A DNA stretch of 64,000 nt from Parastagonospora avenae f. sp. tritici 18332-5 (taxonomy: Eukaryota; Ascomycota; Dothideomycetes; Pleosporales; Phaeosphaeriaceae), in contig JAFJTR010000076.1 of NCBI GenBank assembly GCA_022559985.1, forward strand, positions 1 to 64,000, in the 5' to 3' direction. A program made the translations under genes and the position numbers. The notes beneath the pieces are model-generated. The model did no database searches and was not told the origin of the DNA. It saw nothing but the letters and a program-made list of their open reading frames with translations. How positions within the stretch are numbered: the stretch's first letter is position 1; every line of letters begins with the position of its first letter. Shown one piece after another: positions 45,722 to 57,257 of this stretch.

Positions 45722-47392
45722 TTAGTACATGTGCGCCACAGGGACTCTTGCCAGCTCTTCCCTCGCCCGCGCTACTTTTTGCTTCGGCTCTGTTGCGTCT
45801 GCCTCGAATGACGCATTCTTTCGCTTTCGACCCCGTTTCCCTTTGGCTTTAGTCGCTTTGGCAGCCTCCGTTTCAGCACGCTTTGCGCGCGCATCTTGAA
45901 GCTCCTCGTAACCCATGACCTTGGCCGTTCCTAGCACTAGTGACTTTGTTGATCGTCGCACTTTAGCCTCGTCGTTGACCTTGAGCAGGAGTTGGATGTG
46001 GTTCTGCTGAAGGGCCCCTTTGGCGAAGGATAGTTAGGCAGCTTTTGAGAACTTAAGAATGTGTCTCTGTAGGCTTTGTTTGCTCTCTCCATCAAGAGCA
46101 TGGGAGTCCTGCTCGATGATCAGATTCTGCAGGGACATCAGACCTTCTGCTGACACTGGTGTTACAGGAGTTCGAGGTATTTGCTCTTGTGAACTTAGTC
46201 CAACAAGGACTCTATCCGCTGTCGATGCGGTGAAGGGGCCTATAGCTGGCTTAGGCATAGAGCTGAGCACTCTGTCTAGGTTGAACGGAAACAAGCCACT
46301 TGCCGCAAAGCCGGCCTTAATGTTCTTAGCTATGAATGCCTTAACTCGCGCAGGGCTAAAGAGAGAAGTAAAGTGCTCCTTGCCAATCGTGTTGACGCCT
46401 CCCCGCTCCAGTCGTTCGACCTGTTCACGATAGGCTGCCTTCAGCGGAGCAAAGACGGCAACATCGCACGGCTGCAGCTTGTGAGAAGTGTGAGAAGGAA
46501 GTCGGCATAGCACAATGTTGTTTGCAAAGCAAAACTCAAGAATCTCTAGCGTCTCATGCGTACCAAAACCATCACAGATCAGCACTCGCGGCTTATTGTT
46601 TGCTCGCTCCTTAGTCTCTGGATCAAAGATTCGCTTCAGCCACTGCAGGCTAACATAAGAGTCGGTGTAGCCGGTAGCAGTGCACGCGTACTACCACCCT
46701 GAGGTAGGAAACGTAGTCCAGTTGCTTCGATGAGTGGTCGCCGGCCATATAATCAGAGGGTTTAGATACCTACCGTCGCCGCTAATGCACTCAATTGCTG
46801 TAACTAACTTCCGCTTCACACGTGCACCCCTATAGCTTCGCATGTCGTTCTTACTTACCAGCACTTTGACCGAACCGAGCATCGATAAAATCACGCCAGT
46901 CTCATCCATGTTGTACACGTTCTCTGCTAAGACGGCTAGGTCTTGCAACACCCTTCCTATCACCTCAAACCAGTAGGATATCTTCCAGTATGTGTTCTTC
47001 TCGTGGCGGTTCCAGTCTAGTGCTGTGACCCTTCGTGCTTGCGTGTCTGGATAGCGTTTCTTAAAGGCGCGCGCCCAGTTCTTATTTGGTGGCTTCGGAG
47101 GTCGGGCTTGCTCAGATCGCTGGCGGGCAACGCAGAAGGCGAGGAAGGGTATGAACTTGATCCGCACGGGCTGCCCTAGACCAGACATCTGTAGGATAAA
47201 TTTGACAAGCGCATCCTCTTCCCACAGACTGAGATACTGTTAGCTCTGCGCCTTCTCTTCTATTAAGCGGCGGCCCTGGGCACGAGCATAAAGGGTAGAG
47301 CGAGGAACCTCGCCATGGTCCGCAAGCGCACGATAAGAAGTGGTCACAGCAGGCGGAAGACCCTGCGCGAGCACTTGACTAGCCTTGTCCAT
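45722..47392 (-). pseudogene. Pogo-like transposase with three nonsense codons
   Basis: Alignable along its whole length with the intact transposase at 3279-4952: MDKASQVLAQ start, YNMDETG, LICDGFGTHE and HKLQPCDVAVF all retained. Stops interrupt it after EEKAQS (near 47238), after TSGW (near 46688) and after KFSKAA (near 46035), so element B can no longer supply its own transposase. Otherwise in one frame, indicating recent decay. Confidence 0.9.
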
Positions 47393-47446
47393 AGTAACAA
47401 CAGGACAAAAGAGTAGAGGTGCAAAGGTGCACGGTGAGGCATCTGC

Positions 47447-48060
47447 AAGCAACGCAAACGGCGTTGGCGGCGAAGGACGCATTAGAACAGTCAGGGCTGA
47501 GCATCTGGCCTCAGAAGCTTCTAGAAAGCCGCCCGCATGCGCCACAGCTATTCTTAGCAAATGGCCCGCTGCAGGCACAGCCTCAAAATTCATTACGATG
47601 ATGTACAGCGATATCTGAGCACGCTACTGCAGGCTGCTTGCATGCCAAGTGCTGCTAACAGCGCACGTCCTGAGGATCGCGTTTTGACGATCTTGCCGTC
47701 CGCGCGGAGAAACTGCCGGGATATGCCTATATTCCTCTAAGTCAACCTTGCGAGGCTGCAGTCTTAATATTTGCTATCTTGACCCCTTCCTTAGCCTACC
47801 GAGCCTTTTGCTAATATGTGCTGTTGCAAATAGACAGGGGGGTAAAGAAGGAGAGTTGACAGCCATTGCTAACAAAATGCGCGACTGCACAGTTCAGAGC
47901 TCGCTTTTTAGCGTCGGAGACCAATATGCAAAGAGAACGAGAGCTGCAGAATAGATGCGCATTGGACTTGTTTGAATTCGAGAACACTGGGGATAATCCG
48001 AAGGTCCGGAAGAAACAGCGTCCCGTTACACCGTGCGTCCCGGCACGCATGGATCGACGT
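47447..48060 (-). repeat. Element B right terminal inverted repeat
   Basis: Inverted partner of 41025-41614; ends ...GGATCGACGT followed by TA. Confidence 0.88.
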
Positions 48061-48100
48061 TAGCTCCATTTGATTCTGATTTAGGTGCAGTCGTGTTCAT
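48061..48100 (-). pseudogene. 5' part of small membrane-protein gene, split by element B
   Basis: ATG at 48100 begins MNTTAPKSESNGA; the next codon is completed by the bases left of element B (41022 downward). Confidence 0.72.
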
Positions 48101-48724
48101 ATTGCCGCTAGTCCGGAGTTTCTGAAACAAGTCAGTGTATGTATAGACAAAGACATCCCAATATTTGTACTATGGATCACTCGAACCTATCGAAGTTACG
48201 TATCTAAAAGTTGCGATTGGGGCGCTTGGGCTGTTATTTTATAGTCAACTCTGTTGCCCAAAGGCTGCATCCATAAACCGTTCTCGGGTTCAGTCACCTA
48301 TTCCTGGGTTCAGAACTTCAATCCCTGTTGTCTGTTAAAGTATCCTGGTAGAATAGCGTAGTTTGTGTATGAAGTGTATGCCAATTTACAATTTCTTATT
48401 ACAGCTTAGAGATAGCAGAGTCAGTCACTTGTTGGACAGCCTTGACATTCTTCGTGTCCGGGATGACAGGCAGCCCAAACCTAGAAACAATGTTAAACAG
48501 AAGTATATAGAGCGAATTCAATGCCATACCTCTTCGTCAACAAAGCAGTTGTAACCAAGCATATCCCCTGTACGAATTACGGTAAGGTACACCCATGTAT
48601 CGGATTCCGTGAGATAGCACTTGAAGGCTTGCATTCCTCCGTCAGATACTGGGCAACACTGGCGCGACCGATTACCGATGTGAAAGCCAACATGGTAGAA
48701 CTAGATAATTAGAAACATCCCGCA
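48101..48724. other. Intergenic, nothing recognised
   Basis: Upstream of the split membrane gene. No gene, RNA or repeat recognised. Confidence 0.4.
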
Positions 48725-49745
48725 TTATAGGATTGTGATACGCACATGTTTGCGGCTTTCACTAAGGTGATGAATAGCTTCAGGCATGCCAACAGGTAAT
48801 TCAAAAGCGCTGTCTTCGCCGCCATGCTCAACGCCGGAATGATGGCACCTATGAACGCTGAACGCCGGAGGTTGCAACTTCTCAGGTAAGGTTCCCCAGT
48901 CTGTCACAGTCACAGTCTCAGCAACAGCAACAGCTGGACGTGATCCAGAATAAGCAGGTGGGTCATCGGTGGCTCGATCCGCGGCCAAATCATCGATGGG
49001 GCGCACTATGTGCATAGCTGGAAAGTTTACTGTAACTGTACTCTTCTTGCTATTAGTCGGTGGAGCAAGTGGGTGGTGTATGCAGGACACGTCGTCTGAG
49101 AGTGGCTGGGTCGTGTTGCATGTTGTCTGCGCAGTTGAGCACTGATGATCCTCCTGGGGTATTTGTGCATTCAGAACCCCAGACGCGTACATTAAGTGGT
49201 CTTGAATGTCTGCAGTGTGCTTAGCACGTTAGAAACTTTCACAGCCGAGTTTGCTCCAACGTACATATGGTTCTGGTATCTCAGAATCGAAAACTTGTAT
49301 GTCGCTAGACCTTCTGATCTCCATGTACACCCTAGTTTGAGTCTTCTGGGCAAATTGGCTCAATAAGAGGAACAACACGTCTTCCTCTAGTAGCGGCTTG
49401 ATCTTTTGCAGGCAGGCTTGGTATTCGCACATCAAATGTGCGATGTCATCGAAAGCTTGGCTGTACTCCACAGATAAGATTTGTTGCTCTCCGTAAGGAC
49501 TTGCGGGAGACCCAATACCCTGTCACATCAACAGCTGCATAGACAAGGGATGAGCTTTGGCTTACACGAGTTGAGTCAAGGAATGAGTCTTTCATGCAGT
49601 CCAAGTGGTGCCTGAAGTCGAGAATGTCTGGCTCACCCCTGGTTACAAAGCCAGATCTGTACCTCGCATTTCTAATCTTCCATTGCGGTGCGACAGAATC
49701 GCGGATGTACGCTGGAGGCGCGGGTTCGTTTGCGTATTGATCCAT
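48725..49745 (-). CDS. Hypothetical protein, three exons (tentative)
   Basis: ATG 49745 (MDQYANEPAP). Two very short introns are inferred because they close the frame: one of about 41 nt ending GTACAG near 49455 and one of about 33 nt ending CTGCAG near 49210; both are shorter than usual, so a frameshifted gene is the alternative. The product would be about 310 residues, with a helical middle (HLMCEYQACLQKIKPLLEED) and a disordered C-terminal third. No domain recognised. Confidence 0.4.
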
Positions 49746-50100
49746 CCTGTGCTGGTCGCAAAATCGAAGTGCGACATGATGAACTAAAGACCATTCTATG
49801 TATGCGTGAACTCATCGTGTAGTCTATTAACGGGAAACTGTTCATGAACAGGCTGCGCTAAATTTGAAAATGCTGCGCGGGCGGCTGCAGTGGTTAGTCC
49901 GGATTACAGGTACGGGTTACCGTGCCCGGATGCAGAAATCTGCAATGCGAACCCTTGCCCGAAAGCACGGGCCCTATGTGCGGCTTTTGAGACGGCGTTT
50001 ACGAAGTGCAAAGCGCAATACCCGAGGACAGTCAATTACGATGTACTATAAAATTGCAATGGCACGATATTCAGGTCGCCACGCTTTTACGCCTTTAATC

Positions 50101-50949
50101 ATGGCGTTACTCGATCTCCCTCTAGAGCTAATCTACGATGTGGCTGACCAACTAAGTTCTAAATACGATCTGAACGCCTTCGTACAAGTTAATCGTCTTT
50201 TCTATCGCACTTTTAATCAGAAGCTCTATCGTCTCGATAGAAAGCACTGCAATAGTTCGGCACTTTTATGGTCAGCTGCTTGTGGGCAACAGACGACGAT
50301 GAGACACTCGCTGGGAGCAAGAGTCGGACTAAATGATCAAGTTCAGAGTATCCAAAAGGCCTTTTTCCTGACAGTTGAGCACGGTGAATGCAGTGCATCG
50401 CTACTGTTGTTGAGGAATGGAGCTGATGTCAACGCGCACTGTGGCTATTTTGGTCACGCACTGCAAACAGCATCCTGGCTAAGCGATTACAACATGATGG
50501 AGCTACTGCTTAACAACGGCGCCGACGTTAACGCTTTAGGTGGGCATTACGGCAATGCGCTTCAGGCAACCTCTTGGACGGGCAATGAACAGACTGTAAA
50601 CCTCCTTCTCGATAGGAACGCTAGTGTACACGCGCAGGGGGGGTACTTTGGCAACGCTTTACAAAGTGCTTCATGGGCCGGCAACACACGAACAGTCGAG
50701 ATACTAATTGGCCAAGGGTCTGATGTTAATGCGCAGGGTGGCTTCTATGGCAATGCGCTTCAAGCGGCTTCTTCCAGAGGACATCTCCAAGTTGTGAAAG
50801 TGCTACTCAGAGCAGGAGCTGATGTTAATGCGCGTGGCGGTTACTTCGGTAGCGCTTTGCAGGCTGCCTTAAATTATGGGCATATACGAGTTGCAGGACT
50901 GTTGCAGCATTGCGTATGGCAGAGTTATTGGAGCAGTGTTTTCTGCTAA
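50101..50949 (+). CDS. F-box-like ankyrin-repeat protein
   Basis: 282 residues from ATG 50101 (MALLDLPLELIYDVADQL, an F-box-like start); the frame is open upstream but that part is Arg-rich and unlikely to be coding. From about residue 95 there are five to six ankyrin repeats of the GADVNAxGGxYGNALQAAS type, the same style found in fungal NACHT-ankyrin NLRs. Probably a substrate adaptor or a ligand-binding scaffold; partner unknown. The stop lies 10 bp left of the TA of element C, so the gene itself is intact but its 3' untranslated region is displaced. Confidence 0.78.
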   Translation: MALLDLPLELIYDVADQLSSKYDLNAFVQVNRLFYRTFNQKLYRLDRKHCNSSALLWSAACGQQTTMRHSLGARVGLNDQVQSIQKAFFLTVEHGECSASLLLLRNGADVNAHCGYFGHALQTASWLSDYNMMELLLNNGADVNALGGHYGNALQATSWTGNEQTVNLLLDRNASVHAQGGYFGNALQSASWAGNTRTVEILIGQGSDVNAQGGFYGNALQAASSRGHLQVVKVLLRAGADVNARGGYFGSALQAALNYGHIRVAGLLQHCVWQSYWSSVFC

Positions 50950-50960
50950 TTGCAATTATA

Positions 50961-51480
50961 ATGTCGATCCAAGCGTGCCGGGACGCACGGTGTAACGGGA
51001 CAGTTTTCGCTTCGAAGCCTCGCTATCTCTTGTTTACAGGATTATCGACCTACAGTCTGCGTATTATGTTCTAGAGCTGGTTCTCTTCCAATGCGTCTGC
51101 CTCCGGCACGAATTTTTGCGATGTTGCCCTCGCTGTCGATCGTTTCGTCAACGCTGTTGACAGACCTCTCGTCGATACCCCCCTGTCTGTTCGCACTACA
51201 GAGGGCGTCTGCAAAGATCGGAGGGTCTGTTAGAAAGTAGAATTTCAAAAGAACAGATTCCCAAGATCTAATGGGTATTTCAGCTTAACAAGTCTATAGC
51301 CCGGCAGTTTCACCGATGAGAACGACGATCGCTAGAAGCGTTCCGGCGCGGTGGGACTTGCTAGCGTCTCTTGGCATGCAGGGCTGTCTGCAGTAGCGTG
51401 CTCAGATATCTGTGTAACGAATTCGACGCTATGCCTATAGCAGAATACTTGCTAAAACATAGCTGTGGCGCATGCCAGCA
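50961..51480 (+). repeat. Element C left terminal inverted repeat
   Basis: Inverted relative to 56010-56540; more diverged than the repeats of B but with the same terminal CGTGCCGGGACGCACGGTGT block. Confidence 0.78.
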
Positions 51481-51599
51481 GCTTTCTAGAAGCCTCTACG
51501 CTCAGCCTTGCTGTTGCAGCGCCGCCAACGCCGTTTACGCTGTCTGGACGTGCCTCAACGTATTTATCGCTGGCTCTAGTCTTCCGTTCCGTGGTTCTC

Positions 51600-51722
51600 A
51601 TGGACAAGGCTAGTCGAGTGTTGGCGAATGGTCTTCCGCCTGCCGTGCCCACTTCTTATCGTGCTCTTGCAGACTATGGCGAGGTTCCTCGCTCTAGGCG
51701 TTTTGTGGATAGCATAGAATAA
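51600..51722 (+). pseudogene. 5' remnant of pogo-like transposase
   Basis: Starts MDKASRVLANGLPPAV and follows the transposase of element B up to GEVPRS, then leaves it at the deletion junction and stops at 51722. Confidence 0.85.
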
Positions 51723-52288
51723 AAGATTACAGGCGTGACTGATGCAGTGCAGACTTTATGAGGCGAACTTGCGTCATTCAACTAGTTAGTGAGTAGTTAG
51801 TGCAATTACTTGATCGCTCATTAGACCACTGGCAAGCTCGCACGGTACGGCGCGCTTGTGTTCACCTTTTCCAACCTGTACCGGTATCAGTACAGGCTAG
51901 ACAACATCAACGCGCTTCGGGTCTTTGCTACCCTGCTGAGCTCACAGCGCCAGAGACGCCTTCAACATGGCTGCAGCTGCTCTCTACAGCCTTGCGGCTA
52001 GCGTTCTGCATGCGCGCGAAGCTACAACTAATGACCCCGCCTCAGGCCTCGTGCGATGCCGTCGCCGGACCAAGAAAACAACACAGCGCGCTTTACTCAG
52101 CTCGCGCATTTAGCAACGCTATTCTATCGTCGAGACATTTAGAGCTGCACAGCTAAAAATTGCCCTCCTCTTACGCCGACCTCTACAGTGTACGGCACGG
52201 CCATCACGACCTTGTCCTACTAGGCTGCCACATCGAACCTCTCCCGTCTCGTTTACACCGCGCGCTCACCATACACCCGCACGAGTCG
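51723..52288. other. Spacer inside element C
   Basis: Region upstream of HNWD copy 3; similar to 45126-45721 of element B. No gene. Presumed promoter. Confidence 0.45.
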
Positions 52289-55200
52289 ATGCGTCTCCTA
52301 AAGTACGAAGACAGTGGCCGCCTCACAATCACCAGCTTCGACGATGGCGCGGTACCCCCTTATGCGATACTTTCACACACCTGGGGGGAAGATGTAGAAG
52401 AAGTGACTTTCACGGACCTGGACCTTGCAAAAGGCCGCGGCAAGCACAAGCCTGGTGACAAGAAGACGCCTGGCTACAAGAAGATTCGCTTTTGTGGGGA
52501 GCAAGCACAGCAAGATGGACTGCAGTACTTCTGGGTTGATACATGCTGCATCGACAAGTCAGATAAAGCTGAGCTCTCTTCGGCTATTCAGTCCATGTTC
52601 CGCTGGTACCAAAACGCAACGAAGTGCTACGTATACCTATCAGACGTGTCGACAAAGAAGGGAAAGGCCAGCGAGTTTTCTACTGAGATTGATTGGGAGC
52701 CTGCCTTCCGGTCAAGTCGATGGTTCACGCGTGGCTGGACGCTCCAAGAACTTGTCGCACCAAGCACTGTTGAGTTCTTCTCTCAAGAGTGGGAGAGGCT
52801 TGGTGACAAGATATCACTCACGCAGTTGATCAGCAAAATTACTGCCATTCCACATCAAGTACTCCAAGGGACTTGTTCCCAGTCTGATATAGAAGACCGC
52901 TTGCGTTGGAAAGGGGATAGGAAGACTAAGCTAAAAGAAGATATGGCATATTCATTGTCAGGGATCTGTAACGTGGATATCGCACCTTTGTATGGCGAAG
53001 GCGAAGAGGAAGCATTCAGACGGCTTCATCATGAAATTCGGAAGCTAAAAGACTGCCTCCGCGACCTACGTTCCGGTGATCCTCGTGACGACAAGAAGCG
53101 CATTGAGGATACCAAAGGTGGACTGCTAGCAGACTCCTACCGCTGGGTTCTGGACAACAGCACGTTCCAGCAATGGCAACAGGACCTGCACAGCCGGCTG
53201 CTATGGATAAAAGGAGATCCTGGTAAAGGCAAGACAATGCTGCTCTGCGGCCTTATCAACGAGCTGCAAAGTCTGATGCCTAAGACTGAGCTTCTGTCGT
53301 ATTTCTTCTGCCAAGCAACTGACTCACGCATCAACAGCGCTACGGGCGTGTTACGAGGACTGTTGTATATGCTCGTGGATCAGCAACCATCGCTTATGTC
53401 GCACATTCGCAGAAAGTACGATTATGCAGACAAAGCCTTGTTCGAGGATGCGAATGCTTGGATAGCGCTGTCTGAAATCTTCACAAGTATGACGCAAGAC
53501 AGTGGGCTAAAGACAACTTATCTTGTCGTTGATGCTCTCGATGAATGCGTGGCGGACTTGCCTAAGCTCCTTAGTCTTATTGTCCGTACTAGCACGTTGT
53601 CTCCTCGTGTAAAGTGGCTTGTGTCAAGTCGAAATGAGAATCATATCGAGGAAAAGCTTAAGTCCGTCAGCGATGAAGCTAAGCTGAGTCTTGAGCTAAA
53701 GCAGAACGCGGAGCAGGTAGCTCGATCTGTAGATGCATATATCGAACACAAGCTGTCTTGTCTTGAGACACTCGGAGAAGCGGATCTGCGAAAACAGGTG
53801 CGAGATGAGCTGCACCGGAAGGCGAACAGCACCTTTCTTTGGGTGGCCTTGGTGATGCAGGAGCTTGAGAAGCCCGAGAGCTGGGACCCACTAGCTGTGG
53901 TTAAGGAGGCGCCAGCAGGCTTGCAACAGCTGTACGATCGCATGATGGAGCAGATCCACCGGCTGTCAGCTAGGAATGTGGATATCTGCCAGTCTCTCCT
54001 CTGTATCACGGCTGTTGCATACCGCCCGCTCTACCTTGCTGAGATGGGTAGCCTGTGCAGGTCGGCAGGTCAAGCTACGATGGTAGCGAAGACTGTAAGG
54101 AAGATTGCAGCCATGTGCGGATCGTTTCTTACAGTTCGCGACGAGCAAGTCTACCTCGTTCATCAGTCAGCTAAGGACTACCTAAGCAACAAGATGCAAG
54201 TTGCAGTCCTTCCGTCTCAAGGCGAGATGCACTATAATCTATTTGCCCAGTCACTCGAGCTGCTATCTAGCAGATTGAAACGCGACATGTACCATTTGGT
54301 GGAGCCAGGCTGCTCGATCGAAGATGTCAGAGTACCCGATCCTGATCCGCTAGAGACTGCGCGCTACTCGTGCGTCTACTGGGTTGATCATCTGTACGAG
54401 TTGAAGCCCAAGTCTTTAGAGAGAAGTATTGGTAGCCTGCAAGCCGCAGACGTTGTCGATGAGTTTCTAAGGAAGAAGTATCTCTACTGGCTAGAGGGGC
54501 TTAGTCTGTGTAAGAGCGTAGGGAAGGGCCTTGTCTCGATAGAAAAATTGTGGTCGCTGGTGCAGGTGTGTCGCACAAGATCTACACGCCTTTAGTTCTA
54601 CCTAGGTGCTAACGCTAGCAGGAGATGTGTGACCAAGACAGACTTGCTCCGCTTGTTCAAGATGCACGGCGATATATCATGTACCACAAAGGGGCAATTG
54701 AAGGGTACCCTCTTCAGACCTATGCATCCGCACTGCTTTTCAGTCCAATAGGTAGTCTGATCAGACAGCTGTTCCAGCACGAAGAGCCAAAAGCAATCAG
54801 TATTAGACCAGCTCTGAGCGAAGGGTGGAGCGCGTGCCTGCAGACGCTCGAGGGCCATAGCCATTGGGTCAGGTCCGTGGCCTTCTCGCACGACTCAACC
54901 CGGCTGGCATCAGCGTCCAGCGACAGCACCGTCAAGATCTGGGACGCCAGCAGCGGCGCGTGCCTGCAGACGCTCGAGGGCCATGGCGGTTCGGTCATGT
55001 CAGTGGCCTTCTCGCACGACTCGACCCGGCTGGCATCAGCGTCCAGCGACAGCACCGTCAAGATCTGGGATGCCAGCAGCGGTGCGTGCCTGCAGACGCT
55101 TGAGGGCCATGGCGGTTGGGTCATGTCAGTGACCTTCTCGCACGACTCAACCCGGCTGGCATCAGCGTCCAGCGACAGCACCGTCAAGATCTGGGACGCC

Positions 55201-55740
55201 AGCAGCAGCGCGTGCCTGCAGACGCTTGAGGGCCATAGCCATTGGGTCAACTCAGTGGCCTTCTCGCACGACTCAACCCGGCTGGCATCAGCGTCCAGCG
55301 ACAGCACCGTCAAGATCTGGGATGCCAGCAGCGGTGCGTGCCTGCAGACGCTTGAGGGCCATGGCGATTGGGTCAACTCAGTGGCCTTCTCGCACGACTC
55401 GACCCGGCTGGCATCAGCGTCCAGCGACAGCACCGTCAAGATCTGGGATGCCAGCAGCGGCGCGTGCCTGCAGACGCTTGAGGGCCATGGCGGGAATGTC
55501 AGCTCCGCTGACCTCGTCTCTATCCTTGCGTCATTACACTCTAATAAGACTGTAATAAACCCCCAACAACCTATCTCTAATGGAGTAGCGATTAGCTCAA
55601 ATCGTGTCTGGATTTCTGATAATGCTCAAGATACGTTGTGGCTTCCTATAGAGTATCGACCAGCGTGCTCAACTGTGCTAGGCAGATGTGTTGGCATAGG
55701 TACAGGATCAGGAAAGGTCTGGTTCTGCTGCTTTCTATGA
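52289..55740 (+). CDS. HET-NACHT-WD40 NLR (HNWD type), copy 3
   Basis: CDS join(52289..54565,54622..55740), 1131 residues; 56-nt intron CAG|GTGTGT...GCTAACGCTAGCAG in phase 0. ATG 52289 (MRLLKYEDSG) is chosen: the frame is open upstream only from a TTG. HET motifs AILSHTWG (26-33), WVDTCCID (82-89) and RGWTLQELVAP (148-158); Walker A GDPGKGKT (309-316); Walker B VVDALDEC. Five complete 42-residue WD40 repeats plus a partial sixth; units are nearly identical except at residues 5-8 (SHW, GGS, GGW, GDW). A seven-bladed propeller would need more, so alleles probably vary in repeat number. Contained in element C. Confidence 0.95.
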
Positions 55741-56009
55741 TAGCTATGGTCGTAAAGTCTTGTCACTAGTTATTTTCTTTCTTCTCTCTTATATTGTTTA
55801 TAAATCAGCACTCATAGAGGGACGGAGATGGGCATAAATATATACGTCAATTATTTGCCACATCGAAGCATCTAGAACTACTACAGATAGCCTATTAACT
55901 ACTCTTTTTAGTAATTTTCAAGCACCAGGTTCTTTGCTGCCAGCAGGTCGTGTAGGTGTTGTACACGGTGTGGGCAGGCCAAAAGCGAGATGGTAGACCC
56001 TTCTAGAAG

Positions 56010-56540
56010 GCCGACAGCATGCGCCACAGCCACTCTTAGCATACTATCTGCTATAGGCATAGTGCTAAATACAATACAGTAAAGTACGATGGTATCTGAG
56101 CACGCTACTAGAGACCCCCTGCATGCCAAGCGCTACTAGCAGCGCACGTCCTAGGGATCGCGTTTTGACGATTTTGCTAATTGCGCGGAGAAACTGCCGG
56201 CATGTACCTGAATGGCCTGAAGTCGACCTTACAAGACTGCAGTCTCGATATTTGCTATCTTAGCTTCCTTACTAGCTCACCGAGCTTTTCTCAGATATGT
56301 TCTGTCGCAAACAGACAGGGGGGTGACAGAGGAGCGTCGAAAGACAACGCTAAAAAATGAGCGACAGCACGGTCGACAGCGCGCTTTCTGGCGTCGGAGA
56401 CTAACATGCTAGGAGAACAAGAGCTGCAGAAGATATGCGCGTTGTACTTGTTTGTATTCGAGAACATTAGAGGCAGTCCGGGGGTCCGGAAGAAACTGTG
56501 TCCCGTTACACCATGCGTCCCGGCACGCATGGATTGACGT
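56010..56540 (-). repeat. Element C right terminal inverted repeat
   Basis: Close to the repeats of B, ends ...GGATTGACGT followed by TA. Confidence 0.85.
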
Positions 56541-56952
56541 TAGTTTCTTGCTTTTTTGGTTCATAACGGTAAACAATTGTGTATTTTGTGAAAGCATTGG
56601 AAAGCGAGCCAGTTGTTTTCGCAGGCCATCACGTGACAATGCGGGGCAATCGATCAGCTGACTGAGTGGGGTTACCTCCCGAGGTCGCTCAGCCAGGCGA
56701 CACGGACCTTTCCCTTCCTTTTGCAGTGCGTCTTGAGGCCCAAATGTATATGATTGCATTATGTTTGCCCAAACATAAATAGCTATATAATATTTCTGCC
56801 ATTCTCGCGCTCTTTCGAGCCGCAAGAAGCAATTCGCACTTCCCCCAAGACGTACGCTCATAGAACAATATTAAGACCTTCCCTTCGGCGCTCTCAAGAA
56901 GTCACCGCCAACGTGCAACCTCGTTTCACACTTCGCCAACAGCTCCAGTTCA

Positions 56953-57257
56953 ATGGTAGTACTTTCTACTGTCCTTTTATCTCCTCTAATTACTCTTAGG
57001 CCTTCGATAAGAGCCGAGACGTAAGAGCTCCCAACAACAATACCGACTTCACAGCTACTGCAGAGAACAAAGCTGCAAGAGTAGTTGGTCAAGGCCAAGA
57101 AATTGAGTGGAGGCAGAGTAGTGTCACTGTCATCGAGGAAGACGGGCAAGGAAACCAGAAAAATACACCACTTCTAGAGCATAAAGACGGGCTGATGACG
57201 GTTCAGCAAGGCTGGACTTTATATATCATAGGTGGGAAGATCAATCCACCTCAATAG
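56953..57257 (+). CDS. Small hypothetical protein
   Basis: Start codon directly before a 44-nt intron (56956-56999, GTAGTA...CTTAG), then 85 codons (AFDKSRDVRAPNNN ... GGKINPPQ). Polar, acidic, no domain. Its stop overlaps the 3' end of the minus-strand gene at 57241 by 17 bp. The upstream frame is open but lacks an ATG, so the start is uncertain. Confidence 0.4.

Larger units (their letters stand above)
41025..48060 (-). mobile_element. Element B: pogo-like long-TIR transposon carrying an HNWD NLR
   Basis: A 7036-bp element with inverted repeats of about 600 bp starting ACGTCRATCCATGCGTGCCG, flanked by TA at 41023-24 and 48061-62. It contains HNWD copy 2 (41785-45125) and a pogo transposase with three nonsense codons (45722-47392), both on minus. 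Insertion splits an 80-codon gene exactly between codons-in-frame. Confidence 0.92.
50961..56540 (+). mobile_element. Element C: transposase-deleted long-TIR element carrying an HNWD NLR
   Basis: A 5580-bp element of the A/B family, TA flanks at 50959-60 and 56541-42, termini AYGTCRATCC and complement. The transposase is reduced to its first ~35 codons (51600) joined to sequence matching the region just 3' of the transposase in B (GATAGCATAGAATA), i.e. an internal deletion of about 1.5 kb. The NLR gene at 52289-55740 is complete. Confidence 0.9.

Noticed and set aside
54720..55439. Long minus-strand open frame of repeated units
   Set aside because: Exact antisense of the WD40 repeats of HNWD copy 3; same for 41896-42807 and 38-394.
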